This document shows, one piece after another, positions 43,734-52,769 of a stretch of 64,000 nt of DNA (its first letter is position 1; every line of letters begins with the position of its first letter). Both the position numbers and the translations under genes were made by a program. Origin of the DNA: Dorea sp. CAG:317. Its GTDB lineage: Bacteria > Bacillota > Clostridia > Lachnospirales > Lachnospiraceae. The stretch lies in the NCBI GenBank assembly GCA_000433535.1, contig FR892671.1:190041-254040 (forward strand), in the 5' to 3' direction. Below the pieces are notes generated by a model that worked only from the letters and a program-made list of their open reading frames with translations, did not search any database and was not told the DNA's origin.

Positions 43734-44907
43734 CGAACGTATTTTGGACAACATACCGGTGGGATCTCTGGGGATCATTGCCTTAGATGGATGCACCGAG
43801 ATGGGAAACAAGGTCAACGACTACATCGTAAAATGGCGCCACGAAGACGGACATGCACACAAGGATGATGTTGTTTTCCATGGCTATGAAAGAGACAACT
43901 ATTTGATTGAGGCTAATACTCCTCGTTTTGGTTCAGGGGAAGCCAAAGGTATTATCAAAGAATCTGTAAGAGGTATGGATCTCTACTTAATGGTTGATGT
44001 ATGTAATTACAGCCTCACCTACTCCCTTTCCGGAAAAACAAATCACATGTCACCGGACGATCATTTTCAGAATCTGAAACGTATGATTGCCGCAATCGGT
44101 GGAAAAGGCCGACGCATTAATGTTATTATGCCTTTCCTGTATGAAAGCCGTCAGCACAAAAGAAGCGGCCGTGAATCTCTCGACTGCGCATTGGCTCTTC
44201 AGGAGCTTGTACGCATGGGTGTTGATAATATTATCACCTTTGACGCACACGACCCGCGTGTACAGAATGCAATCCCTCTGAGCGGATTTGAGACAGTTCG
44301 TCCGACTTATCAGTTTGTAAAAGGACTTCTTCGCACCTACAAAGATCTTCAGATCGACAGCGACCACATGATGGTAATCAGCCCGGATGAAGGTGCTACT
44401 GCCCGTGCTGTTTATCTCGCCAACGTTCTGAATCTGGATATGGGAATGTTCTACAAGAGACGTGATTATACACAGATCGTAAATGGACGCAACCCGATCG
44501 TTGCACATGAATTTTTAGGTTCTTCTGTGGAAGGAAAAGATGTGATTATTTTAGATGATATGATCTCTTCCGGTGACAGTATCTTAGATGTTGCAAAACA
44601 GTTAAAACAAAGAAAAGCAAAACGAATCTTTGCAGCTGCTACTTTCGGACTGTTCACCAACGGTCTTGCAAAATTTGATCAGGCATATGAGGAAGGCATA
44701 ATTGATGGTATTCTGACAACGAACCTGATTTACCAGACACCGGAACTGTTAGAAAGACCTTATTATATCAACTGCGATATGAGCAAATACATTGCGTTGA
44801 TGATTGATACTCTGAACCACGACGGTTCTATCAGCAGTATCTTATCACCAAATGAACGTATCCAGAATATTGTAAGAAAATATAAAAACGGAGAGGAAGT
44901 CGTTTAG
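43717..44907 (+). CDS. prs: Ribose-phosphate pyrophosphokinase (clostridial long form)
   Basis: A 396-residue PRPP synthetase of the longer type seen in Clostridia. Present are NVIMPFLYESRQHKRSGRESL, the FDAHDP motif of the active site, SPDEGATARA and the PRPP-binding VIILDDMISSGDSIL. It transfers pyrophosphate from ATP to ribose 5-phosphate, feeding nucleotide, His and Trp synthesis. GGGAGG lies five to eight bases before two consecutive ATGs; either could be used. The stop overlaps the convergent yhaN stop by 4 nt, with no terminator between them. Confidence 0.92.
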   Translation: MMLRRNERILDNIPVGSLGIIALDGCTEMGNKVNDYIVKWRHEDGHAHKDDVVFHGYERDNYLIEANTPRFGSGEAKGIIKESVRGMDLYLMVDVCNYSLTYSLSGKTNHMSPDDHFQNLKRMIAAIGGKGRRINVIMPFLYESRQHKRSGRESLDCALALQELVRMGVDNIITFDAHDPRVQNAIPLSGFETVRPTYQFVKGLLRTYKDLQIDSDHMMVISPDEGATARAVYLANVLNLDMGMFYKRRDYTQIVNGRNPIVAHEFLGSSVEGKDVIILDDMISSGDSILDVAKQLKQRKAKRIFAAATFGLFTNGLAKFDQAYEEGIIDGILTTNLIYQTPELLERPYYINCDMSKYIALMIDTLNHDGSISSILSPNERIQNIVRKYKNGEEVV

Positions 44908-46460
44908 ACTTCCTCTTTTCTATATGGAATATGAAGTTTATTCAAAAGCATTTCTTCCCGTTTCTGACAGGTAAAGAGCAACACCTGCTTTTTGTTCTTG
45001 GCAAGCCACTTTAATGTATTCTCCAGACGTACATCATCATAATACGCAAATGTATCGTCCAGAAGCACCGGAAGCTCCTCTCGTCCAAGCACCTCTGTCG
45101 CCGTCATCCGCAGTGCAAAATAAATCTGCTCAATGGTTCCTCTGCTCACCTGAGATACCGGAATTTTCCTTCCGTCACTGATCAGACTCATTTTAAGCTG
45201 ATCTTCAACGATTAATCTGGTATATTTGCCACCGGTAATTTCTCGTATAATCGAAGACACCTGCTCATTTAACGAATCTCCCATTTTCTTTTCCAGATTT
45301 CCGGAAAGTTCTTCCAGCTTCTCTATGGCAAATTGTACACAGGCATGATTTTTTTCTATTTCTTTTACCGGCTCACTGACTTCGTCTAATTCTTCAATCT
45401 GTTCCTGTATATTCGCATATTCTATCTCTCGTTCCTTTAAGTCTGCCTTTTTGTGTGCATACTCCCATTGCAATTTTTCAACCGATGCCTTCTCTCCCTC
45501 CGGTGTGATTTCCTCCAACAGTTTCTCCGGCTCTGTCTTTTCTTGGCGTTTCCCTTCCTTCATTCGATTCCAGACATATATTCCGCAACTTAGAAATAAA
45601 ATAATTGACATCAGGTAATTCCATGGTTTATGCAAAATAAACATTGGCAATATAATTATGAACGCAAATACAAGCAACTCCAACGGATGGATCCGCCATT
45701 TCTCCGGGCGGATCTCGTCAATCACGCCTCTCCCCTGCGTCTCTTTGTCCGTCTTTTCTTTTTCCTGTTCACGGCGGATGGCAATCTCTTCTTCCAATTC
45801 TCTTTGTTCTTCTCGAAGCTTATGAATGTCTCTCCACAGAAAGGATGCTTCCTGCTCTATATGCTCTCTTTGTTTCTGCTTCTCTTGAAGTGCCGCTCTT
45901 AATTCTCGTTCCAGTTCTCTTTTTCGTTCTTTTAGCTGTCCGAATGCCCCTGTAAGATTCATATCATCTCCGCCGCCGGCATAATAATTTGTCGCAAAAT
46001 CTCTAAGTTCATCTGCCAGCGTGCGGTCTGTCTCTGCCTTCAACTGACCGATCGATACTGTATTGTCGTAAGAAGCCGCAGTCACACCACCCAGCAGCAT
46101 TTCAAGATCCCCATGCTCGACAGACAGCTCTTCCCCATCATCCTCACAGATCAACTGTACCTTTTTCGATGATTTATCAAACTCTCTGCGGATACAAAAA
46201 TATTTCCCGCCACTTTCAAATCGCATAACGCCCGAATAATAGCCGGGATTTTCCCACGGTTCATACTGTGTGTATGTATCATTAGACGCAGCTCTTCCGC
46301 GCTTTCTTTCTATCCCGAACAGCATGCCTCTTATAAACGCATGAATGGTTGATTTCCCGGACTCATTTTCTCCATAAATCAATTGAATCCCATCCGAAAG
46401 CCTGATTGTTTTATTTGTAAATTTTCCAAAATTTCTTATGATCAATTCCGCAATCTGCAT
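44904..46460 (-). CDS. SbcC/Rad50-like ATPase YhaN
   Basis: A 518-residue SMC-like ATPase. Walker A is YGENESGKSTIHAF (about 29-42), the signature SRGTIEQIYFALRM and Walker B LPVLLDDTFAYYDD near the C-terminus; the middle is coiled coil. Within the coil a strongly hydrophobic stretch (about 265-305, LELLVFAFIIILPMFILH and YLMSIILFLSCGIYVW) could be membrane-inserted. No zinc-hook CxxC is seen. It starts 1 bp after yhaO; the pair corresponds to an Mre11/Rad50-type nuclease, with a probable role in DNA end processing or repair. Confidence 0.85.
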   Translation of the reverse strand: MQIAELIIRNFGKFTNKTIRLSDGIQLIYGENESGKSTIHAFIRGMLFGIERKRGRAASNDTYTQYEPWENPGYYSGVMRFESGGKYFCIRREFDKSSKKVQLICEDDGEELSVEHGDLEMLLGGVTAASYDNTVSIGQLKAETDRTLADELRDFATNYYAGGGDDMNLTGAFGQLKERKRELERELRAALQEKQKQREHIEQEASFLWRDIHKLREEQRELEEEIAIRREQEKEKTDKETQGRGVIDEIRPEKWRIHPLELLVFAFIIILPMFILHKPWNYLMSIILFLSCGIYVWNRMKEGKRQEKTEPEKLLEEITPEGEKASVEKLQWEYAHKKADLKEREIEYANIQEQIEELDEVSEPVKEIEKNHACVQFAIEKLEELSGNLEKKMGDSLNEQVSSIIREITGGKYTRLIVEDQLKMSLISDGRKIPVSQVSRGTIEQIYFALRMTATEVLGREELPVLLDDTFAYYDDVRLENTLKWLAKNKKQVLLFTCQKREEMLLNKLHIPYRKEEV

Positions 46461-46461
46461 A

Positions 46462-47517
46462 CTAATCCCTTCTTGTCTCCACTAATGCCTTGACGCCTTC
46501 ACACATCGCGCCGTATTCCACGCTGTCTCTGTCATAATTCTTTAATTCCCGGATCAGATATCCTAATATATTGTGGGCGTTCTGTTCCATCAGTCGTTCA
46601 AAATCATAGGCAGGCGCCGTCTCATCAACAATCTCGACAACATTTCCGAAACCGAATCGTTCGGACAGATCAAATTGCACTTCCGGATCTCGAAACCCTG
46701 TTAATATGATCTTGTAGAGATGTTCCTTCCCATTTTCCAAAATCATTTCCCCGATCTTCTCTCGAAGTGCAAAGCCTGTCATATCCGGTGTCACTTCTAT
46801 TTCATCGTGGCGGTATTGTCTTACCGCACTTGGAACAAATCTGGTCTTACATCCGCGTTCTGTCATCTCGCCGATCACATATCCGTGAACACCTACATCA
46901 TTTTTATCAATCGGTTCTAAGGCACCACAGTAAACTATTTTATCATTCACCAGTGGCTGCGGTTTATGGATATGCCCAAGCGCAATATAATCATACTCAC
47001 ATTTCAATAGTTTCTCCTTCTGAAATGGAACATGGTTGTCATCCCCGCCGTGCAGAAGTAAAATTTCATATTTTTGTCTGTGCTGCGCCTTTTTTTCCTG
47101 ACATGTACACTCTTTGATTTCTCTATTATGGTAGCTAAATCCCGATACTGCTGTTTGCAATTCAGGAAACTCGATAGTTTCCAATTCTTCTCCCGATAAC
47201 AGATGTACATTTTCCGGCCATTTATAAGTAAGATAATACGAACCCGCTTTGATATAGTCGTGATTTCCTGCCGATAAAACTACCTGCGTGTGTGTCAGTT
47301 TCCCCAGTAAATAGCTGACATCTTTTAATTCTCTTAAAAGAGGCTGTCTGTGAAACAGGTCTCCCGCAATAAGAAGCAGATCCACCTGTGCCTCCTCACA
47401 TACCTCAACCACATGTTGAAAACTATTCCACAGTTCCTTCTCCCGACTTTGTGTGTAAGCGGCTCCGGCGTCCGGTTTTGCCCCTAAATGAATATCTGCG
47501 GTGTGTAGAAACTTCAT
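46462..47517 (-). CDS. SbcD/Mre11-like DNA repair exonuclease YhaO
   Basis: A 351-residue calcineurin-type phosphoesterase. Metal-binding motifs: FLHTADIHLGAKPD, LLLIAGDLFHRQP, VLSAGNHDYIKAG, and YIALGHIHKPQPL. These are the SbcD/Mre11 nuclease signatures. It forms the nuclease half of a complex with the YhaN ATPase. The start at 47517 (MKFLHTADIHLG) is the canonical one, with GGAGG nine bases upstream, though this places the first 95 nt inside the 3' end of the histidine kinase gene. Confidence 0.9.
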   Translation of the reverse strand: MKFLHTADIHLGAKPDAGAAYTQSREKELWNSFQHVVEVCEEAQVDLLLIAGDLFHRQPLLRELKDVSYLLGKLTHTQVVLSAGNHDYIKAGSYYLTYKWPENVHLLSGEELETIEFPELQTAVSGFSYHNREIKECTCQEKKAQHRQKYEILLLHGGDDNHVPFQKEKLLKCEYDYIALGHIHKPQPLVNDKIVYCGALEPIDKNDVGVHGYVIGEMTERGCKTRFVPSAVRQYRHDEIEVTPDMTGFALREKIGEMILENGKEHLYKIILTGFRDPEVQFDLSERFGFGNVVEIVDETAPAYDFERLMEQNAHNILGYLIRELKNYDRDSVEYGAMCEGVKALVETRRD

Positions 47518-48661
47518 TCGGTTCTTCCTCCTCTTCCTGCTTTGTCGATGGCAGCGTTACGATAAACTGTGTGCGAAGATCATTACTCTTCGCCCTCACA
47601 CTTCCGCCATGCAGCTCTACAATTTCTTTCGCAATGGCAAGTCCAAGGCCTGCTCCTCCGGTTCCACTGCTTCTGGAACCATCCACACGATAAAATTTCT
47701 CAAAAATTGTCTGCAGCATTGTCCCCGGAATCTTATCTCCCTCATTGCTGAAGACAATCTCTACATTTCCGTTTTTCGATTTCGCCTCAATCTCAATCTT
47801 AGTTCCTTCATAACAATAGGCAATCGCATTTCGCAAAATGTTATCAAAAACACGCGCCAGCTTATCCGGATCTCCGGTCACTTCCAGATTCTCCTCTACA
47901 TCCACCTCGCAACTTAAATGTTTCTCCTGAAGTACCGCATACAATTCATCGGCAAGCTGCTCCAGCATCAGCGACAAATGAATATTTACCGGCTCTAATT
48001 CTATGTCTTGAAGATTGTAACGAGTGATATCAAAGAATTCGTTAATAAGCTCTCCCAGACGCAGTGATTTCTCATGTGCAATGTGAATATACTTCTCCCG
48101 CTCTTCTGCCTCCATCTCCGGATGTGTGTCCAGCATCGTAAGATATGCTACGATAGAGGTCAGCGGCGTCTTTAAGTCATGGGCAAGGAACAATACTAGG
48201 TCATCTTTTCGTTTCTCGCCTTCTATGGATTCCAACTCCTGCCGCTTCAAAATCGCTTTAATTTCATTTAAACGAATCTCAATCGGTTTCAGCTCCGTGA
48301 TCAAATGAATAGGTTCCGTAGAATCCGATACAATATTTTCAATTCCGTCTCCTACCTGATCCAGATATTTTGTCATCTTGGACAGCGCCACATAGAAAAA
48401 CAAAGCAAATAAGAGAAGAAAGCCAACCACCATAAAGAACGTCTTATTATCTCCAATCAGACGCCAATACAGATCGATCGCTGTCTTCTCTTCCACCTGA
48501 AAAGTAGTTAATATACTGATAAATGCCCTTGCAAACCAGTCATTATATACGCCATCGATTACATAATTCAGCAAAAAACCACCCACCAGCACTGTCAACG
48601 CTGTAACCAATACTGTCTGAAGCAAAATACTGAACTTTAATTTCCGATAGTTATTCTTCAA
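47423..48661 (-). CDS. Sensor histidine kinase, VanS-like
   Basis: A 412-residue membrane kinase: TM helix at about 9-32, a short extracellular loop, a second TM (about 75-92), HAMP-like linker, DHp domain with FLAHDLKTPLTS (His at about 159), and HATPase domain with DNILRNAIAYC (N box), GDKIPG, FEKFYRVDGSRSSGTGGAGLGLAI. The catalytic core ends near residue 375; the last 30 residues are Arg/Ser/Gly-rich and arise from reading the beginning of yhaO in another frame. It overlaps the response regulator by 11 nt. Resembles VanS/YcbM-type kinases but does not by itself indicate glycopeptide resistance. Confidence 0.88.
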   Translation of the reverse strand: MKNNYRKLKFSILLQTVLVTALTVLVGGFLLNYVIDGVYNDWFARAFISILTTFQVEEKTAIDLYWRLIGDNKTFFMVVGFLLLFALFFYVALSKMTKYLDQVGDGIENIVSDSTEPIHLITELKPIEIRLNEIKAILKRQELESIEGEKRKDDLVLFLAHDLKTPLTSIVAYLTMLDTHPEMEAEEREKYIHIAHEKSLRLGELINEFFDITRYNLQDIELEPVNIHLSLMLEQLADELYAVLQEKHLSCEVDVEENLEVTGDPDKLARVFDNILRNAIAYCYEGTKIEIEAKSKNGNVEIVFSNEGDKIPGTMLQTIFEKFYRVDGSRSSGTGGAGLGLAIAKEIVELHGGSVRAKSNDLRTQFIVTLPSTKQEEEEEPNEVSTHRRYSFRGKTGRRSRLHTKSGEGTVE

Positions 48662-49346
48662 CTTTATACCCCACTCCCCAAACGGTTTTAATGAAATCCG
48701 ATTTTCCGGCAGGTGTATTCATTTTCTCACGCAAATGACGAATATGCACCATCACCGTATTGTTACTGTTCTTGTAATATTTTTCATGCCACACCTTTTC
48801 AAAGAGCTCTTCAGAACTTATTACCTTCCCTCTGTTTTCACACAGCAGCCACAGGATATCAAATTCAATCGGTGTCAAGGTCAGCGGAACCTCATTATAT
48901 ACGCACTCGTGTGAAGTACGGTTTAATTGAAGTCCTGCAAAGTCGATAATATCTCCGGTATCCTTTCCACCTTCATTGTATTGCGTATATCTCCGGATCT
49001 GAGCCTTCACCCGAGCCACAAGTTCCAGTGGATTAAAAGGCTTCGGTATATAATCATCTGCTCCTAATGTAAGACCGGTAATCTTATCCATATATTCTGT
49101 TTTTGCTGTCAGCATGATAACCGGAAATGTATATTTCTCTCGAATCTGTTTCAAAATCTGAAAACCATCCACATCCGGCAGCATAATGTCAAGAATCGCC
49201 AGATCGATCTTCATATTCTTAATACAGTCAAGCGCATCCTGCCCCGTATAAAACTTATACACATTATACTGGTCATTTTGCAGATACAATTCTATAACAT
49301 CAGCAATCTCTTTCTCGTCATCAACCACTAAAATATTCATACTCAT
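48651..49346 (-). CDS. OmpR-family response regulator, VanR-like
   Basis: A 231-residue two-domain regulator. Receiver: ILVVDDEKEIADVI, phospho-Asp in LAILDIMLPDVDG (about Asp53), MLTAKTE and YIPKPF (Lys). C-terminal winged helix (about 130-230) with WLLCENRGKVISSEELFEKVW and HIRHLREKMN, the OmpR/PhoB DNA-binding type. Partner of the downstream kinase. GGAGGGG ribosome site. Target genes are not evident; no vanHAX-like genes are in the window. Confidence 0.92.
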   Translation of the reverse strand: MSMNILVVDDEKEIADVIELYLQNDQYNVYKFYTGQDALDCIKNMKIDLAILDIMLPDVDGFQILKQIREKYTFPVIMLTAKTEYMDKITGLTLGADDYIPKPFNPLELVARVKAQIRRYTQYNEGGKDTGDIIDFAGLQLNRTSHECVYNEVPLTLTPIEFDILWLLCENRGKVISSEELFEKVWHEKYYKNSNNTVMVHIRHLREKMNTPAGKSDFIKTVWGVGYKVEE

Positions 49347-49382
49347 AGGACCCCTCCTATAATCATTCTATAATAAAAAAGC

Positions 49383-49474
49383 AACTATTCAGCCTTCCAA
49401 CCGGCCCCGGGGCTGCAAAAGCAGCCGCTTCGCCGCTTACACAGCCGGGACTCTCATGGAATGACTGAACAGTT
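49383..49474 (-). terminator. Long hairpin terminator after asnS
   Basis: Outer arms AACTATTCAG (49383-49392) and CTGAACAGTT (49465-49474), with further pairing through TTCCA, CCGG and GCTG blocks inside; on the minus strand followed by GCTTTTTTATTAT. It is placed directly after the asnS stop (49476-49478). Confidence 0.75.
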
Positions 49475-49475
49475 A

Positions 49476-50867
49476 CTATAAGTCACAGTTATTTACAGTA
49501 CGTGGGAATGGAATTACGTCACGGATATTACCCATTCCTGTAAGATACATTACGCATCTTTCAAATCCGAGGCCAAATCCTGCATGTCTTGTTGAACCGT
49601 ATTTTCTCAGATCAAGATAGAAGTCGTAGTCCTCTTCTTTTAATCCCATCTCCTTCATGCGTCCCAGAAGCTTTTCGTAATCGTCTTCTCTCTGGCTTCC
49701 TCCGATAATCTCTCCGATTCCCGGAACGAGACAGTCTACTGCTGCCACGGTTTTACCGTCTTCATTCAATTTCATATAAAACGCTTTGATGTCCTTCGGA
49801 TAATCTGTAACGAACACCGGACGTTTATATACTTCCTCTGTCAGGTAACGCTCATGCTCTGTCTGAAGATCTGCGCCCCATGATACTTTATATTCAAACT
49901 TATCGTTGTTCTTCTCTAAGATTTCAATAGCTTCTGTATATGTCACTCTTGCAAACTCAGAAGATACCACATTGTTCAGTCTGTCTAACAATCCTTTATC
50001 TACAAAGGAGTTAAAGAAGTTCATCTCTTCCGGCGCATTTTCCAAAACATAATTAATGACATATTTAAGCATTGACTCTGCCAATACCATATTGTCATCC
50101 AGATCAGCAAATGCAATCTCCGGCTCAATCATCCAGAACTCTGCTGCGTGTCTTGTCGTGTTAGAATTTTCAGCACGGAACGTTGGTCCGAATGTATAGA
50201 TATTGCGGAATGCCTGCGCATATGTCTCACCATTTAACTGTCCGCTTACTGTAAGGCTTGTCTCTTTATTAAAGAAATCCTGAGAATAATCCACCTTTCC
50301 ATCTTCTGTCTTCGGAACATTTTCCATATCCAGAGTTGTCACGCGGAACATTTCCCCTGCTCCTTCACAGTCACTTCCTGTGATCAGCGGGGTGTGCACA
50401 TACACAAAGCCTCTCTCCTGGAAAAACTTATGAATTGCGTATGCTGCCAGTGAGCGCACGCGGAACACTGCCTGAAATGTATTTGTTCTCGGTCTTAAAT
50501 GAGAAATTGTTCTTAAGTATTCGAAACTATGACGTTTCTTCTGAAGCGGATAGTCCGGTGCGGATGCGCCTTCTACTTCCACAGTATCTGCCTGAATCTC
50601 AAATGGCTGCTTTGCCTGTGGTGTTGCAACCAATGTTCCTGTTACGATGATTGCCGCTCCCACATTTAACTTGGATACCTCTGCAAAATTGTCCATTGTA
50701 TCGTGGTACACAACCTGTAATGGTTCAAAAAATGTTCCATCATTCACAACAATAAATCCAAATGCTTTGGAATCACGGATGCTACGCACCCATCCGCCAA
50801 CAGTAATCTTCTTGTCCAGATATTCTTCTTTCTTCTTGTATAATTCTCTAATGCTTATTAAGTCCAT
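49476..50867 (-). CDS. asnS: Asparaginyl-tRNA synthetase
   Basis: A 463-residue class IIb synthetase: N-terminal OB-fold anticodon domain ([21 protein letters not shown]), then the catalytic core with [41 protein letters not shown] (motif 2) and [15 protein letters not shown] (motif 3). It charges tRNA-Asn. The start at 50867 gives the family N-terminus and has AAAGGAG nine bases upstream; the ATG at 50894 is less likely. Confidence 0.97.
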   Translation of the reverse strand: MDLISIRELYKKKEEYLDKKITVGGWVRSIRDSKAFGFIVVNDGTFFEPLQVVYHDTMDNFAEVSKLNVGAAIIVTGTLVATPQAKQPFEIQADTVEVEGASAPDYPLQKKRHSFEYLRTISHLRPRTNTFQAVFRVRSLAAYAIHKFFQERGFVYVHTPLITGSDCEGAGEMFRVTTLDMENVPKTEDGKVDYSQDFFNKETSLTVSGQLNGETYAQAFRNIYTFGPTFRAENSNTTRHAAEFWMIEPEIAFADLDDNMVLAESMLKYVINYVLENAPEEMNFFNSFVDKGLLDRLNNVVSSEFARVTYTEAIEILEKNNDKFEYKVSWGADLQTEHERYLTEEVYKRPVFVTDYPKDIKAFYMKLNEDGKTVAAVDCLVPGIGEIIGGSQREDDYEKLLGRMKEMGLKEEDYDFYLDLRKYGSTRHAGFGLGFERCVMYLTGMGNIRDVIPFPRTVNNCDL

Positions 50868-50946
50868 AGCTGCCTGCTCCTTTTCTATCATCACACTTTG
50901 TGGTTAGTATAACACATCTCTGCGGAATTTAAAAGTATAACAAACA

Positions 50947-50978
50947 GCAGGACACCTCTCTTTCAAGAAATGTCCTGC
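50947..50978 (-). terminator. Terminator after the phosphoglucomutase gene
   Basis: Perfect 8-bp stem GCAGGACA / TGTCCTGC, 60 bp after the stop; on the minus strand followed by TGTTTGTTATACTTTT. Confidence 0.6.
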
Positions 50979-51037
50979 CATTGCATTCTTTCATCTGAAT
51001 TTTCTGCCGCTATAACGCTTTTACATTGCTAAACCAC

Positions 51038-52720
51038 TTAAGCCAGTATCACTTTCATTGCCTCTGCTAATTTTTCTTTCTGTGCTTTCGCCTCTTCCAG
51101 ATCTTTTCCAAGTGTTGTGTAGTAAATCTTGATCTTCGGCTCAGTACCGGAAGGACGAACGATGACTGTTGCTCCATCTTCTAATTTGTAGATCAACACA
51201 TTCGCAGATGGAAGTCCTGTCTCTTCTGGCTTTGTATAATCAATTGCCTGAGCTACTTTCACACCGGCAACTTCTGTCAACGGATTCTCACGCAGATTCT
51301 GCATGATGCCTGCCATCTTATCCATTCCGCTTAATCCCGGGAATTCAAAGCTGTCGATCTTATTGTAGTAACGTCCGTATTCTGTATAGATCTCTTCCAT
51401 TCTCTGCTTCAGGGAGCTTCCGATACTTCTGTAGTAAGCTGCCATCTCACAGATAAGCATAGAACCGATCACCGCATCCTTGTCACGAACATATGGGCCA
51501 GCCAGATATCCGTAACTTTCTTCAAATCCGAAAATAAAGCGATCCACTTCACCTGCTTCTTCCAACTGTGCGATCTGATCTCCGATCCACTTAAAACCGG
51601 TAAGCACATTGCGAAGTTCCACTCCATAGTGAGCAGCCACTGCATCCGCAAGAGGGGTAGATACAATTGATTTCACCGCTACCGGATTCTCCGGCATAGT
51701 TCCTTTTTCGATGCGTCCTGCGCAAATATAATCAAGAAGCAATACACCTACTTCATTACCGCTCACCAGCTCATAAGACCCATCCGGACACTTCATTGCA
51801 ATACCGACACGGTCTGCATCCGGATCTGTGGCAAGCATAAGATCTGCGCCCACTTCTTTTGCAAGGTTCAAACCACTTTCCAAAGCCTCAAAGATCTCCG
51901 GATTCGGGTAACTGCATGTTGTAAAATATCCATTTGGATACTCCTGTTCAGGAACAATCGTAATGTCTGTAATTCCAATATCTTTTAACACCTGTGTTAC
52001 CGGCACAAGACCTGAACCATTTAACGGACTGTATACTAATTTTAATCCGGCAGTCTTGCAAAGTCCCGGACGAACCTGACGAGATTCGATTGCTTCATAG
52101 AGAGCCTTCTTACAATCATCTCCCACAAAGCGGATCAGACCTCTTTCTACACCTTCTGCGAAAGAAATGTAATTTGCTCCTGTCAAGACATCTGTCTTCT
52201 GGATTTCTTCATATACGATCGCCGCCGCATCGTCTGTCATCTGACAGCCATCCGGTCCATACGCCTTATAGCCATTATATTTAGCCGGATTATGAGATGC
52301 TGTTACCATGACACCGGCATTGCATTTATAATAACGTGTTGCAAAAGAAAGCGCCGGCACCGGCATAAGCGCATCATATATTCTTACATTAATTCCATTC
52401 GCTGCAAGAACTCCTGCTGCCGTTTTCGCAAATACATCACTCTTCAAACGGCTGTCATAACTGATCGCTACTGTCTGGCTTCCTCCCTGTGTCTTCACCC
52501 AGTTCGCGAGCCCCTGTGTTGCCTGACGCACCACATAGATATTCATACGGTTTGTTCCTGCCCCCAACACGCCTCGTAGTCCGGCTGTTCCAAACTTAAG
52601 GGCAACTGCAAAACGTTCTTTGATCTCCGTTTCATCACCTTCGATTGCTCTTAACTCCGGATTTAAATCTGCGTCTTCCAGATCTGCTGCCATCCAGCGT
52701 TCATATTCTTCCAGATACAT
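51038..52720 (-). CDS. pgcA: Phosphoglucomutase/phosphomannomutase (PgcA-like)
   Basis: A 560-residue alpha-D-phosphohexomutase. Domain signatures: GTAGLRGVLGAGTNRMN, phosphoserine loop VMVTASHNPAKYNGYK, metal loop ATDPDADRVGIA, sugar-specificity GFEESYGYLAG and the C-terminal phosphate loop VRPSGTEPKIKIYY. It interconverts glucose 1- and 6-phosphate, linking glycolysis with the GlgC/GlgD glycogen step and envelope sugars. The start at 52720 is chosen since AGGAG lies eight bases upstream, whereas ATG/GTG codons at 52726/52729 overlap the ribosome site. Confidence 0.95.
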   Translation of the reverse strand: MYLEEYERWMAADLEDADLNPELRAIEGDETEIKERFAVALKFGTAGLRGVLGAGTNRMNIYVVRQATQGLANWVKTQGGSQTVAISYDSRLKSDVFAKTAAGVLAANGINVRIYDALMPVPALSFATRYYKCNAGVMVTASHNPAKYNGYKAYGPDGCQMTDDAAAIVYEEIQKTDVLTGANYISFAEGVERGLIRFVGDDCKKALYEAIESRQVRPGLCKTAGLKLVYSPLNGSGLVPVTQVLKDIGITDITIVPEQEYPNGYFTTCSYPNPEIFEALESGLNLAKEVGADLMLATDPDADRVGIAMKCPDGSYELVSGNEVGVLLLDYICAGRIEKGTMPENPVAVKSIVSTPLADAVAAHYGVELRNVLTGFKWIGDQIAQLEEAGEVDRFIFGFEESYGYLAGPYVRDKDAVIGSMLICEMAAYYRSIGSSLKQRMEEIYTEYGRYYNKIDSFEFPGLSGMDKMAGIMQNLRENPLTEVAGVKVAQAIDYTKPEETGLPSANVLIYKLEDGATVIVRPSGTEPKIKIYYTTLGKDLEEAKAQKEKLAEAMKVILA

Positions 52721-52769
52721 TCTCATCACTCCTGTCTTTCATAAAAAATCTAAGTTAAATATATCATGT

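Noticed and set aside
47423..49346. Vancomycin-resistance locus suggested by VanR/VanS-like proteins.
   Set aside because: No ligase, dehydrogenase or dipeptidase genes (vanHAX-type) are nearby; such two-component pairs are common in this lineage.
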